DNA from: Symsagittifera roscoffensis
Lineage: Eukaryota > Xenacoelomorpha > Acoela > Convolutidae
Direction: 5' to 3'
NCBI RefSeq assembly: GCF_963678635.1
Contig: NC_087063.1
Coordinates: forward strand, 30,452,599 to 30,516,598
DNA: 64,000 bases
Part shown: one piece after another, positions 12,901-26,450 of the stretch
How the letters are laid out: each line of letters begins with the position of its first letter
Position numbering within the stretch: position 1 is the first letter of the stretch
Position numbers and translations under genes: made by a program
Notes under the pieces: generated by a model
Told to the model about the DNA's origin: nothing
What the model saw: only the letters and a program-made list of their open reading frames with translations
The model's database searches: none

Positions 12901-14380
12901 AGTGACAATGATGCTATTCTTTCGAGAGCAGTTAGCACTGGTCGGCTATTAGATTGTCTTTTCATTCAATTCCTACTTTTTTCATTAAAACTCGTAAATG
13001 ATTAGAGGTTATTGATAATTGGATTTTTGAGATGTTTTGTTTTGATGTAGCTATGTGATTCGCTGTTTCTTTTGAAGCCTTGTCGAGACTCATGATTTTC
13101 TTCCTTGGATGTGTGATCTATGTTTGTTTTGTGATCTAATAGATCTTAGAAGGTTATGATTTATGCCGAAATAACAATAACGCAATTCTCTCGAGAGCAG
13201 TTAACAATGGTCGGCTTTTGGGCTGTCTTTTTTTTCATTTCCTACTTTTTTTCTTTAAAAAATCGTGTATGATTAGAGATAATTGATAATTGGATATTTT
13301 AAATGTTTGGTTTTGATGTAGCTATGTGATGAGAGAACAATCGCGGTTTCTATTGAAGCCTTGTCGAGACTCATGATTTTCTTCCTTGGATGTCTGATCT
13401 ATGTTTGTTTCTATGATGGAATGCTCTTTTAAAGTCTTTGATATATACTGAAGTGACAATGATGCTATTCTTTTGAGAGCAGTTAACAATGGTCGGCTTT
13501 TGGGCTGTCTTTTCATTCAATTCCTACTTTTTTCATTAAAAATCGTATATGATTAGAGGTTATTGATAATTGGATTTTCGAGATGTTTTGTTTTGATGTA
13601 GCTATGTGATGAGAGAACAATCGCGGTTTCTATTGAAGCCTTGTCCAGACTCATGATTTTCTTCCTTGGATGTCTGATCTATGCTTGTTCTGTGATCTAA
13701 TAGGTCTTAAGATTATGATCTATGCCGAAATAACAATAACGCATTTCTCTCGAGAGCAGTTAAAAATGGTCGGCTTTTGGGCTGTCTTTTTGTTCATTTC
13801 CTACTTTTTTCTTTAAAAAATCTCGTATGATTAGAGATTATTGATTGGATATTTTAAATGTTTGACTTTGATGTAGCTATGTGATGAGAGAACAATCGCG
13901 GTTTCTATTGAAGCCTTGTCGAGACTCATGATTTTCTTCCTTGGATGTCTGATCTATGTTTGTTTCTATGATGGAATGCTCTTTTAAAATCTTTGATATA
14001 TACTGAAGTGACAATGATGCTATTCTTTTGAGAGCAGTTAACAATGGTCGGCTTTTGGGCTTTTTTTTCATTCAATTCCTACTTTTTTCATTAAAAATCG
14101 TATATGATTAGAGGTTATTGATAATTGGATTTTCGAGATGTTTTGTTTTGATGTAGCTATGTGATTCGCTGTTTCTTTTGAAGCCTTGTCGAGACTCATG
14201 ATTTTCTTCCTTGGATGTCTGATCTATGTTTGTTTTGTGATCTAATAGATCTTAGAAGGTTATGATTTATGCCGAAATAACAATAACGCAATTCTCTCGA
14301 GAGCAGTTAACAATGGTCGGCTTTTGGGCTGTCTTTTTCATTTCCTACTTTTTTTCTTTAAAAAATCGTGTATGGTTAGA
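3901..14380 (+). repeat. U14 sub-array 2: full and deleted copies in alternation (about 550-bp dimers)
   Basis: Full-length copies begin at 4247, 4527, 5076, 5625, 6172, 6720, 7273, 7553, 7828, 8376, 8923, 9474, 10021, 10571, 10851, 11126, 11675, 12226, 12775, 13326, 13606 and 13881, each 72 nt (71 nt at 9474). Deleted copies of 62 nt begin at 3976, 4807, 5356, 5905, 6452, 7000, 8108, 8656, 9203, 9753, 10301, 11406, 11955, 12506, 13055 and 14161. The deletion removes about 10 nt after GTGAT, leaving GTGATTCGCTGTTTC, so the C box and the start of domain A are lost while domain B and the D box stay. Full and deleted copies mostly alternate, giving a dimeric higher-order unit. Point defects in full copies: C box GGGATGA at 7273 and domain B CTTCCGTGG at 10851. 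The deleted copy at 13055 ends in GTGA in place of CTGA. Confidence 0.9.
3976..4037 (+). pseudogene. U14 pseudogene, 62-nt deleted class
   Basis: This is the first of 17 copies (16 in sub-array 2, one at 15727) with the same deletion. GTGAT is followed directly by TCGCTGTTTC, so the second half of the C box and the 5' part of domain A are gone. Domain B and the D box are intact. Without a C box a stable C/D RNP is not expected. The identical deletion in 17 copies shows it arose once and spread by amplification. Confidence 0.8.
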
Positions 14381-15991
14381 GATTATTGATAATTGGATAT
14401 TTTAAATGTTTGGTTTTGATGTAGCTATGTGATGAGAGAACAATCGCGGTTTCTATTGAAGCCTTGTCGAGACTTATGATTTTCTTCATTGGATGTCTGA
14501 TCTATGTTTGTTTCTATGATGGAATGCTCTTTTGGAGTCTTTGATATATACTGAAGTGACAATGATGTATGATTAAAGATTATTGATTGGATATTTTAAA
14601 TGTTTGGTTTTGATGTAGCTATGTGGTGAGAGAACAATCGCGGTTTCTATTGAAGCCTTGTCGAGACTCATGATTTTCTTCCTTGGATGTCTGATCTATG
14701 TTTGTTTCTATGATGCAACCATCTTTTAAAGTCTATGATATATACTGAAGTGACTAGATGCTATTCTTTCGAGAGCAGTTAACACTGGTCGGCTATTGGA
14801 TTGTCTTTTCATTCAATTCCTACTTTTTTTCATTAAAAATCGTGATTGATGAGAGGTTTTTGATAATGTATATTTTGTTTTGATGTAGCTATCTGATGAG
14901 AGAACAATCGCGGTTTCTATTGAAGCCTTGTCCAGACTCATGATTTTCTTCCTTGGGTGTCTGATCTATGTTTGTTCTGTGATCTAATAGGTCTTAAGAT
15001 TATGATCTATGCCGAAATAACAATAACGCATTTCTCTCGAGAGCAGTTGAAAATGGTCGGCTTTTGGGCTGTCTTTTTGTTCATTTCCTACTTTTTCTTT
15101 AAAAAATCGTGTATGATTAAAGATTATTGATTGGATATTTTAAATGTTTGGTTTTGATGTAGCTATGTGATGAGAGAACAATCGCGGTTTCTATTGAAGC
15201 CTTGTCGAGACTCATGATTTTCTTCCTTGGATGTCTGATCTATGTTTGCTTTGTGATCTAATAGGTCTTAGAAGAGTATGATCTATGCCGAAATAACAAT
15301 AACGCATTTCTCTCGAGAGCAGTTAACAATGGTCGGCTTTTGGGCTGTCTTTTTGTTCATTTCCTACTTTTTTTCTTTAAAAAATCGTGTATGATTAGAG
15401 CTTATTGATAATTGGGTTTTTTAAATGTTTGGTTTTGATGTAGCTATGTGATGAGAGAACAATCGCGGTTTCTATTGAAGCCTTGTCGAGACTCATGATT
15501 TTCTTCCTTGGATGTCTGATCTATGTTAGTTTCTATGATGCAACCTTCTTTTAGAGTCTATGATATATACTGAAGTGACAATGATGCTATTCTTTCGAGA
15601 GCAGTTAACACTGGTCGGCTATTGGATTGTCTTTTCATTCAATTCCTACTTTTTCATTAAAAATCGTAAATGATTAGAGGTTATTGATAATTGGATTTTT
15701 GAGATGTTTTGTTTTGATGTAGCTATGTGATTCGCTGTTTCTTTTGAAGCCTTGTCGAGACTCATGATTTTCTTCCTTGGATGTCTGATCTATGTTTGTT
15801 TTGTGATCTAATAGGTCTTAGAAGATTATGATCTGTGCCGAATTATTCTGATGCTATGCTCTCGAGAGAAGTTAACACTAGTTGCCTACTGGGTTGTCTA
15901 GTACAACCCGTAGCTTTTTTCTTTAAAAAAACTGCATAATGAGAGGTGATTGATAATGTATATTTCAGATGTTTTAATTTGATGTAGTTAT

Positions 15992-16063
15992 CTGATGAAA
16001 GAACAATCGCGGTTTCTATTGAAGCCTTGTCGAGACTCATGATTTTCTTCCTTGGATGTCTGA
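15992..16063 (+). ncRNA. SNORD14: U14 snoRNA copy with CTGATGA C box
   Basis: The copy is 72 nt long with intact domains A and B and D box CTGA. The first base of the C box is C where the consensus has a purine; the essential TGATGA core is kept. The preceding sequence is TAGTTAT, which marks a distinct monomer family found also at 17311, 18148, 18989, 19548, 20388, 22343, 24302 and 25420. Confidence 0.8.
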
Positions 16064-16270
16064 TCAATATTTATTTCTATGATGGAATGCTCTTTAAAGT
16101 CTATGATATATACTGAAGTGACAATGATGCATTTCTTTCGAGAGCAGTTAACACTGGTCGGCTATTGGATTGTCTTTTCATTCAATTCCTACTTTTTTCA
16201 TTAAAAATCGTATGTGATTAGAGGTTATTGATAATTGGATTCTCGAGATGTTTTGTTTTGATGTAGCTAT

Positions 16271-16342
16271 GTGATGAGAGAACTGTCGCGGTTTCTTTTG
16301 AAGCCTTGTCGAGACTCATGATTTTCTTCCTTGGATGTTTTG
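16271..16342 (+). pseudogene. Fused U14 copy without D box (duplicated at 16653)
   Basis: The C box and domain A (variant TGTCGCGG) are present, and domain B runs to GGATG. The sequence then jumps into the upstream flank of the next monomer (TTTTGTTTTGAGATG) in place of CTGA. The next C box follows only 102 bp after this one. The whole arrangement recurs 382 bp downstream at 16653 and 16755. It looks like an unequal exchange between GGATGT of U14 and GATGTT of the upstream flank. Confidence 0.8.
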
Positions 16343-17560
16343 TTTTGAGATGTTTTGTTTTGATGTAGCTATGTGATGAGAGAACTGTCGCGGTTTCTTT
16401 TGAAGCCTTGTCGAGACTCATGATTTTCTTCCTTGGATGTCTGATCTATGGTTGTTTCTATGATGCAACGTTCTTTTAAAGTCTATGATATATACTGAAG
16501 TGACAATTATGCTATTCTTTCGAGAGCAGTTAACACTGGTCGGCTATTGGGCTGTCTTTTCATTCAATTCCTACTTTTTTCATTAAAAATCGTATGTGAT
16601 TAGAGGTTATTGATAATTGGATTCTCGAGATGTTTTGTTTTGATGTAGCTATGTGATGAGAGAACTGTCGCGGTTTCTTTTGAAGCCTTGTCGAGACTCA
16701 TGATTTTCTTCCTTGGATGTTTTGTTTTGAGATGTTTTGTTTTGATGTAGCTATGTGATGAGAGAACTGTCGCGGTTTCTTTTGAAGCCTTGTCGAGACT
16801 CATGATTTTCTTCCTTGGATGTCTGATCTATGTTTGTTTCTATGATACAACGTTCTTTTAAAGTCTATGATATATACTGAAGTGACAATGATGCTATTCT
16901 TTCGAGAGCAGTTAACACTGGTCGGCTATTGGGCTGTCTTTTCATTCAATTCCTCATTTTTTTCATTGAAAATAGTATATGATTAGAGGTTATTGATAAT
17001 TGGATGTTCTAAGTGTTTTGTTTTGAAGTAGCTATGTGACGAGAGAACAATCGCGGTTTCTATTGAAGCCTTGTCGAGACTCATAATTTTCTTCCTTGGA
17101 TGTCTGATCTATGTTTGTTTTGTGATCTAATAGGTCTTAGAAGATTATGATCTGTGCCGAATTACCCTGATGCTATGCTCTCGAGAGAAGTTAACACTAG
17201 TTGCCCACTGGTTTGTCTTGTGCAGTCCGTAGCTTTTTTCCTTAAAAAACATGCATGATGAGAGGTTATTGATAATGTATTTTTTAGATGTTTTAATTTG
17301 ATGTAGTTATCTGATGAGAGAACAATCGCGGTTTCTATTGAAGCCTTGTCGAGACACATGATTTTCTTCCTTGGATGTCTGATCAATATTTATTTCTATG
17401 ATGGAATGCTCTTTTAAAGTCAATGATATATACTGAAGTGACAATGATGCTATTCTTTCGAGAGCAGTTAACACTGGTCAGCTAATGGATTGTCTTTTCA
17501 TTCAATTCCTACTATTTCATAAAAAATTGTATATGATTAGAGGTTATTGATAATTGGATT

Positions 17561-20500
17561 TTCCAGATGTTTTGTTTTGATGTAGCTATGTGATGAGAGA
17601 ACAGTCGCGGTTTCTTTTGAAGCCTTGTCGAGACTCATGATTTTCTTCTTTGGATGTCTGATCTATGTTTGTTTTGGGATCTAATAGGTCTTAGAAGATT
17701 ATGATCTATGCCGAAATAACAATAACGCATTTCTCTCGAGAGCAGTTAACAATGGTCGGCTTTTGGGCTGTCTTTTTGTTCATTTACTACTTTTTTTCTT
17801 TAAAAAATCGTGTATGATTAGAGATTATTGATAATTGAATATTTTAAATGTTTGTTTTTGATGTAGCTATGTGATGAGAAAACAATCGCGGTTTCTATTG
17901 AAGCCTTGTCGAGACTCATGATTTTCTTCCTTGGATGTCTGATCTATGTTTGTTTTGTCATCTAATAGGTCTTAGAAGATTATGATTTGTGCCGAATTAC
18001 CCCAATGCTATGCTCTGGAGAGAAGTTAACACTAGTTGCCTACTGGGTTGTCTTGTGCAGTCCGTAGCTTTTTTCCTTAAAAAAAACATGCACTACGAGA
18101 GGTTATTGATAATGTATATTTTAGATGTTTTAATTTGATGTAGTTATCTGATGAGAGAACAATCGCGGTTTCTTTTGAAGCCTTGTCGAGACTCATGATT
18201 TTCTTCTTTGGATGTCTGATCTATGTTTGTTTTGGGATCTAATAGGTCTTAGAAGATTATGATCTATGCCGAAATAACAATAACGCATTTCTCTCGAGAG
18301 CAGTTAACAATGGTCGGCTTTTGGGCTGTCTTTTTGTTCATTTACTACTTTTTTTCTTTAAAAAATCGTGTATGATTAGAGATTATTGATAATTGAATAT
18401 TTTAAATGTTTGTTTTTGATGTAGCTATGTGATGAGAGAACAATCGCGGTTTCTATTGAAGCCTTGTCGAGACTCATGATTTTCTTCCTTGGATGTCTGA
18501 TCTATGTTTTTTTCTATGATGCAACGTTCTTTTAAAGTCTATGATATATACTGAAGTGACAATGATGCTATTCTTTCGAGAGCAGTTAACACTGGTCGGC
18601 TATTGGGCTGTCTTTTCATTCAATTCCTCATTTCTTTCATTGAAAATAGTATATGATTATAGGTTATTGATAATTGGATGTTCTAAGTGTTTTGTTTTGA
18701 AGTAGTTATGTGATGAGAGAACAATCGCGGTTTCTATTGAAGCCTTGTCAAGACTCATGATTTTCTTCCTTGGATGTCTGATCTTTGTTTTTTTTTGTGA
18801 TCTAATAGGTCTTAGAAGATTATGATCTGTGCCGAATTACCCTGATGCTATACTCTCGAGAGAAGTTAACACTAGTTGCCTACTGGGTTGTCTTGTGCAG
18901 TCCGTAGCTTTTTTCCTTTAAAAAAAACATGCAGGACGAGAGGTTATTGATAATGTATATTTTAGATGTTTTAATTTGATGTAGTTATCTGATGAGAGAA
19001 CAATCGCGGTTTCTATTGAAGCCTTGTCGAGACTCATGATTTTCTTCCTTGGATGTCTGATCAATATTTATTTCTATGATGGAATGCTCTTTTAAAGTCT
19101 ATGATATATACTGAAGTGACAATGATGCTATTCTTTCGAGAGCAGTTAACACTGGTCGGCTTTTGGGCTGTCTTTTTGTTCATTTACTACTTTTTTTCTT
19201 TAAAAAATCGTGTATGATTAGAGATTATTGATAATTGAATATTTTAAATGTTTGTTTTTGATGTAGCTATGTGATGAGAAAACAATCGCGGTTTCTATTG
19301 AAGCCTTGTCGAGACTCATGATTTTCTTCCTTGGATGTCTGATCTATGTTTGTTTTGTCATCTAATAGGTCTTAGAAGATTATGATTTGTGCCGAATTAC
19401 CCCAATGCTATGCTCTGGAGAGAAGTTAACACTAGTTGCCTACTGGGTTGTCTTGTGCAGTCCGTAGCTTTTTTCCTTAAAAAAAACATGCACTACGAGA
19501 GGTTATTGATAATGTATATTTTAGATGTTTTAATTTGATGTAGTTATCTGATGAGAGAACAATCGCGGTTTCTTTTGAAGCCTTGTCGAGACTCATGATT
19601 TTCTTCTTTGGATGTCTGATCTATGTTTGTTTTGGGATCTAATAGGTCTTAGAAGATTATGATCTATGCCGAAATAACAATAACGCATTTCTCTCGAGAG
19701 CAGTTAACAATGGTCGGCTTTTGGGCTGTCTTTTTGTTCATTTACTACTTTTTTCTTTAAAAAATCGTGTATGATTAGAGATTATTGATAATTGAATATT
19801 TTAAATGTTTGTTTTTGATGTAGCTATGTGATGAGAGAACAATCGCGGTTTCTATTGAAGCCTTGTCGAGACTCATGATTTTCTTCCTTGGATGTCTGAT
19901 CTATGTTTTTTTCTATGATGCAACGTTCTTTTAAAGTCTATGATATATACTGAAGTGACAATGATGCTATTCTTTCGAGAGCAGTTAACACTGGTCGGCT
20001 ATTGGGCTGTCTTTTCATTCAATTCCTCATTTCTTTCATTGAAAATAGTATATGATTATAGGTTATTGATAATTGGATGTTCTAAGTGTTTTGTTTTGAA
20101 GTAGTTATGTGATGAGAGAACAATCGCGGTTTCTATTGAAGCCTTGTCAAGACTCATGATTTTCTTCCTTGGATGTCTGATCTTTGTTTTTTTTTGTGAT
20201 CTAATAGGTCTTAGAAGATTATGATATGTGCCGAATTACCCTGATGCTATACTCTCGAGAGAAGTTAACACTAATTGCCTACTGGGTTGTCTTGTGCAGT
20301 CCGTAGCTTTTTTCCTTAAAAAAAAACATGCAGGACGAGAGGTTATTGATAATGTATATTTTAGATGTTTTAATTTGATGTAGTTATCTGATGAGAGAAC
20401 AATCGCGGTTTCTATTGAAGCCTTGTCGAGACTCATGATTTTCTTCCTTGGATGTCTGATCAATATTTATTTCTATGATGGAATGCTCTTTTAAAGTCTA

Positions 20501-23500
20501 TGATATATACTGAAGTGACAATGATGCTATTCTTTCGAGAGCAGTTAACACTGGTCGGCTATTGGATTGTCTTTTCATTAAATTCCTATTTTTTCATTAA
20601 AAATTGTTTATGATTAGAGGTTATTGATAATTGGATTTTCGTTATGTTTTGTTTTGATGTAGCTATTTATTGAGAGAACAGTCGCGGTTTCTTTTGAAGC
20701 CTTGTCGAGACTCATGATTTTCTTCCTTGGATGTCTGATCTATGTTTGTTTTGTGATCTAATAGGTCTTAGAAGATTATGATCTATGCCGAAATAACAAT
20801 AACGCATTTATCTCGAGCAGTTAACAATGGTCGGCTTTTGGGCTGTCTTTTTGTTCATTTCCTACTTTTTTTTCTTTAAAAAATTGTGTATGATTAGAGA
20901 TTATTGATAATTTGATATTTTAAATTTTTGGTTTTGATGTAGCTATGTGATGAGAGAACAATCGCGGTTTCTATTGAAGCCTTGTCGAGACTCATGATTT
21001 TCTTCCTTGGATGTCTGATCTATGTTTGTTTTGTGATCTAATAGGTCCTAGAAGATTATGATCTATGCCGAAATAACAATAACGCATTTCTCTCGAGAGC
21101 AGTTAACAATGTTCGGCTTTTGGGCTGTCTTTTTGTTCATTTCCCACTTTTTTTCTTAAAAAAATTGTGTATGGTTAGAGATTATTGATAATTGGATTTC
21201 CGAGATGTTTTGTTTTGATGTAGCTATGTGATGAGAGAACAATCGCGGTTTCTATTGAAGCCTTGTCGAGGTTCATGATTTTCTTCCTTGGATGTCTGAT
21301 CAATATTTATTTCTATGATGGAATGCTCTTTAAAGTCTATGATATATACTGAAGTGACAATGATGCTATTCTTTGGAGAGCAGTTAACACTGGTCGGCTA
21401 TTGGATTGTCTTTTCATTCAATTCCTACTTTTTTCATTAAAAATCGTATGTGATTAGAGGTTATTGATAATTGGATTCTCGAGATGTTTTGTTTTGATGT
21501 AGCTATGTGATGAGAGAACAGTCGCGGTTTCTTTTGAAGCCTTGTCGAGACTCATGATTTTCTTCCTTGGATGTCTGATTTATGTTTGTTTCTATGATGC
21601 AACGTTCTTTTAAAGTCTATGATATATACTGAAGTGACAATTCTGCTATTCTTTCGAGAGCAGTTAACACTGGTCCGCTATTGGGCTGTCTTTTCATTCA
21701 ATTCCTACTTTTTTCATTAAAAATCGTAAATGATTAGAGGTTATTGATAATTGGATTTTCGAGATGTTTTGTTTTGATGTAGCTATGTGATGAGAGAACA
21801 GTCGCGGTTTCTTTTGAAGCCTTGTCGAGACTCATGATTTTCTTCCTTGGATGTCTGATCTATGTTTGTTTCTATGATACAACGTTCTTTTAAAGTCTAT
21901 GATATATACTGAAGTGACAATGATGCTATTCTTTCGAGAGCAGTTAACACTGGTCGGCTATTGGGCTGTCTTTTCATTCAATTCCTTATTTTTTTCATTG
22001 AAAATAGTATATGATTAGAGGTTATTGATAATTGGATGTTCTAAGTGTTTTGTTTTGAAGTAGCTATGTGATGAGAGAACAATCGCGGTTTCTATTGAAG
22101 CCTTGTCGAGACTCATAATTTTCTTCCTTGGATGTCTGATCTATGTTGGTTTTGTGATCTAATAGGTCTTAGAAGATTATGATCTGTGCCGAATTGCCCT
22201 GATGCTATGCTCTCGAGAGAAGTTAACACTAGTTGCCTACTGGTTTGTCTTGTGCAGTCCGTAGCTTTTTTCCTTAAAAAACATGCATGATGAGAGGTTA
22301 TTGATAATGTATTTTTTAGATGTTTTAATTTGATGTAGTTATCTGATGAGAGAACAATCGCGGTTTCTATTGAAGCCTTGTCGAGACTTATGATTTTCTT
22401 CCTTGGATGTCTGATCAATATTTATTTCTATGATGGAATGCTCTTTTAAAGTCTATGATATATACTGAAGTGACAATGATGCTATTCTTTCGAGAGCAGT
22501 TAACACTGGTCAGCTATTGGATTGTCTTTTCATTCAATTCCTACTATTTCATTAAAAATCGTATATGATTAGAGGTTATTGATAATTGGATTTTCGAGAT
22601 GTTTTGTTTTGATGTAGCTATGTGATGAGAGAACAGTCGCGGTTTCTTTTGAAGCCTTGTCGAGAATCATGATTTTCGTCTTTGGATGTCTGATCTATGT
22701 TTGTTTTGGGATCTAATAGGTCTTAGAAGATTATGATCTATGCCGAAATAACAATAACGCATTTCTCTCGAGAGCAGTTAACAATGGTCGGCTTTTGGGC
22801 TGTCTTTTTGTTCATTTACTACTTTTTTTCTTTAAAAAATCGTGTATGATTAGAGATTATTGATATTGGATATTTTAAATGTTTGATTTTGATGTAGCTA
22901 TGTGATGAGAGAACAATCGCGGTTTCTATTGAAGCCTTGTCGAGACTCATGATTTTCTTCTTTGGATGTCTGATCTATGTTTGTTTCTATGATGCAACGT
23001 TCTTTTAAAGTCTATGATATATACTGAAGTGACAATAACGCATTTCTCTCGAGAGCAGTTAACAATGGTCGGCTTTTGGGCTGTCTTTTTGTTCATTTTC
23101 TACTTTTTTTCTTTTAAAAATTGTGTATGATTAGAGATTATTGATATTGGATATTTTAAATGTTTGGTTTTGATGTAGCTATGTGATGAGAGAACAGTCG
23201 CGGTTTCTTTTTGAAGCCTTGTCGAGACTCATGATTTTCTTCTTTGGATGTCTGATCTATGTTTGTTTTGGGATCTAATAGGTCTTAGAAGATTATGATC
23301 TATGCCGAAATAACAATAACGCATTTCTCTCGAGAGCAGTTAACAATGGTCGGCTTTTGGGCTGTCTTTTTGTTCATTTACTACTTTTTTTCTTTAAAAA
23401 ATCGTGTATGATTAGAGATTATTGATATTGGATATTTTAAATGTTTGGTTTTGATGTAGCTATGTGATGAGAGAACAATCGCGGTTTCTATTGAAGCCTT

Positions 23501-24190
23501 GTCGAGACTCATGATTTTCTTCTTTGGATGTCTGATCTATGTTTGTTTCTATGATGCAACGTTCTTTTAAAGTCTATGATATATACTGAAGTGACAATAA
23601 CGCATTTCTCTCGAGAGCAGTTAACAATGGTCGGCTTTTGGGCTGTCTTTTTGTTCATTTTCTACTTTTTTTCTTTAAAAAATTGTGTATGATTAGAGAT
23701 TATTGATATTGGATATTTTAAATGTTTGGTTTTGATGTAGCTATGTGATGAGAGAACAGTCGCGGTTTCTTTTGAAGCCTTGTCGAGACTCATGATTTTC
23801 TTCTTTGGATGTCTGATCTATGTTTGTTTTGGGATCTAATAGGTCTTAGAAGATTATGATCTATGCCGAAATAACAATAAGCATTTCTCTCGAGAGCAGT
23901 TAACAATGGTCGGCTTTTGGGCTGTCTTTTTGTTCATTTACTACTTTTTTTCTTTAAAAAATCGTGTATGATTAGAGATTATTGATAATTGGATGTTCTA
24001 AGTGTTTTGTTTTGAAGTAGTTATGTGTTGAGAGAACAATCGCGGTTTCTATTGAAGCCTTGTCGAGACTCATGATTTTCTTCCTTGGATGTCTGATCTT
24101 TGTTTTTTTTTGTGATCTAATAGGTCTTAGAAGATTATGATCTGTGCCGAATTACCCTGATGCTATGCTCTCGAGAGAAGTTAACACTAG
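17561..24190 (+). repeat. U14 sub-array 4: 1,400-bp five-monomer and 561-bp two-monomer higher-order repeats
   Basis: U14 segments begin at 17590, 17871, 18148, 18429, 18710, 18989, 19271, 19548, 19828, 20109, 20388, 20667, 20947, 21228, 21507, 21787, 22068, 22343, 22622, 22902, 23183, 23464, 23745 and 24025. The five copies from 17871 recur about 1,400 bp later from 19271 with nearly the same sequence. The pair 22902/23183 recurs 561-562 bp later as 23464/23745. Several copies carry the domain A variant AGTCGCGG. C-box variants are CTGATGA at 18148, 18989, 19548, 20388 and 22343, TTATTGA at 20667 and GTGTTGA at 24025. Confidence 0.87.
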
Positions 24191-26450
24191 TTGCCTACTG
24201 GGTTGTCTTGTGCAGTCCGTAGCTTTTTTCCTTAAAAAAACATGCAGGACGAGAGGTTATTGATAATGTATATTTTAGATGTTTTAATTTGATGTAGTTA
24301 TCTGATGAGAGAACAATCGCGGTTTCTATTGAAGCCTTGTCGAGACTCATGATTTTCTTCCTTGGATGTCTGATCAATATTTATTTCTATGATGGAATGC
24401 TCTTTTAAAGTCTATGATATATACTGAAGTGACAATGATGCTATTCTTTCGAGAGCAGTTAACACTGGTCGGCTATTGGATTGTCTTTTCATTCAATTCC
24501 TACTTTTTTCATTAAAAATTGTTTATGATTAGAGGTTATTGATAATTGGATTTTCGATATGTTTTGTTTTGATGTAGCTATTTATTGAGAGAACAGTCGC
24601 GGTTTCTTTTTAAGCCTTGTCGAGACTCATGATTTTCTTCTTTGGATGTCTGATCAATTTTTTTTTCTAGGATCCAATGTGCCATTTACGATTAGGATTT
24701 ATATTGAAGTGACAACAATGATGTCATTCTCTCGAGAGCAGTTAACACTGGTCGGGTATTGGGTTTTTCGTGTTCATTCACTCCCTACTTTTTTTGTTGA
24801 AATATCGTATATGATTAGAGGTTATTGATAATTGGACATTTTAGTTGTTTTGTTTTGATGTAGCTATGGGATGAGAGAACAATCGCGGTTTCTATTGAAG
24901 CCTTGTCGTCACTCATGATTTTCTTCCTTTGATGTCTGATTTATGTTTGTTTTGTGATCTCATTTGACTTTGAAGATTATGATCTATGCCGATTTACCCT
25001 GATGCTGTGCTCTCGAGAGAATTTAACACTAGTCGCCTACTGGGTTGTCTTGTGCAGTCCGTAGCTTCTTTCCTTAAAGAAATCACGGATGATGAGAGGT
25101 TGTTGATAATTGGATGTTTTATATGTTTTGTTTTGATGTAGCTATGTGATGAGAGAACAATCGCGGTTTCTATTGGAGCCTTGTCGAGACTCATGTTTTT
25201 TCTCTTGAATGCCTGATCAATGTTTGTTTTGTAATCTAATAAGTTTAGAAGATGATTATCTCTGCCGATTTACACTGAGGCAATGCTCTCGAGAGTAGTT
25301 AACAATCGTCGCCTACTGGGTTGTCTTGTGCAGTCCGTAGCTTTTTTCCTTAAAAAAACATGCAGGACGAGAGGTTATTGATAATGTATATTTTAGATGT
25401 TTTAATTTGATGTAGTTATCTGATGAGAGAACAATCGCGGTTTCTATTGAAGCCTTGTCGAGACTCATGATTTTCTTCCTTGGATGTCTGATCAATATTT
25501 ATTTCTATGATGGAATGCTCTTTTAAAGTCTATGATATATACTGAAGTGACAATGATGCTATTCTTTCGAGAGCAGTTAACACTGGTCGGCTATTGGATT
25601 GTCTTTTCATTCAATTCCTACTTTTTTCATTAAAAATTGTTTATGATTAGAGGTTATTGATAATTGGATTTTCGATATGTTTTGTTTTGATGTAGCTATT
25701 TATTGAGAGAACAGTCGCGGTTTCTTTTTAAGCCTTGTCGAGACTCATGATTTTCTTCTTTGGATGTCTGATCAATTTTATTTTCTAGGATCCAATGTGC
25801 CATTTACGATTAGGATTTATATTGAAGTGACAACAATGATGTCATTCTCTCGAGAGCAGTTAACACTGGTCGGGTATTGGGTTTTTCGTGTTCATTCACT
25901 CCCTACTTTTTTTGTTGAAATATCGTATATGATTAGAGGTTATTGATAATTGGACATTTTAGTTGTTTTGTTTTGATGTAGCTATGGGATGAGAGAACAA
26001 TCGCGGTTTCTATTGAAGCCTTGTCGTCACTCATGATTTTCTTCCTTTGATGTCTGATTTATGTTTGTTTTGTGATCTCATTTGACTTTGAAGATTATGA
26101 TCTATGCCGATTTACCCTGATGCTGTGCTCTCGAGAGAATTTAACACTAGTCGCCTACTGGGTTGTCTTGTGCAGTCCGTAGCTTCTTTCCTTAAAGAAA
26201 TCACGGATGATGAGAGGTTGTTGATAATTGGATGTTTTATATGTTTTGTTTTGATGTAGCTATGTGATGAGAGAACAATCGCGGTTTCTATTGGAGCCTT
26301 GTCGAGACTCATGTTTTTTCTCTTGAATGCCTGATCAATGTTTGTTTTGTAATCTAATAAGTTTAGAAGATGATTATCTCTGCCGATTTACACTGAGGCA
26401 ATGCTCTCGAGAGTAGTTAACAATCGTCGCCTACTGGGTTGTCTTGTGCA
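24191..26450 (+). repeat. U14 sub-array 5: exact-looking 1,118-bp tandem duplication of four monomers
   Basis: Copies at 24302-24373, 24582-24653, 24868-24939 and 25146-25216 are repeated at an offset of exactly 1,118 bp as 25420-25491, 25700-25771, 25986-26057 and 26264-26334, spacers included. Differences are very few (for example TTTTTTTTC versus TTTTATTTTC after the second copy), so the duplication is recent. The four copy types differ from each other: C box CTGATGA, TTATTGA, GGGATGA and GTGATGA. The fourth has a damaged domain B (CTCTTGAATGC). Confidence 0.88.

Larger units (their letters stand above)
14381..17560 (+). repeat. U14 sub-array 3: irregular junction zone with truncated spacers and fused copies
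   Basis: U14 segments begin at 14429, 14623, 14893, 15167, 15448, 15727 (62-nt deleted type), 15992, 16271, 16373, 16653, 16755, 17036 and 17311. Spacing is irregular: only 194 bp between 14429 and 14623, and 102 bp between 16271 and 16373 and between 16653 and 16755. The segment starting near 16218 is repeated 382 bp further on. From 14893 onwards a spacer type appears in which the C box is CTGATGA and the preceding sequence is TAGTTATC or TAGCTATC. This zone looks like the product of several unequal exchanges. Confidence 0.85.
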
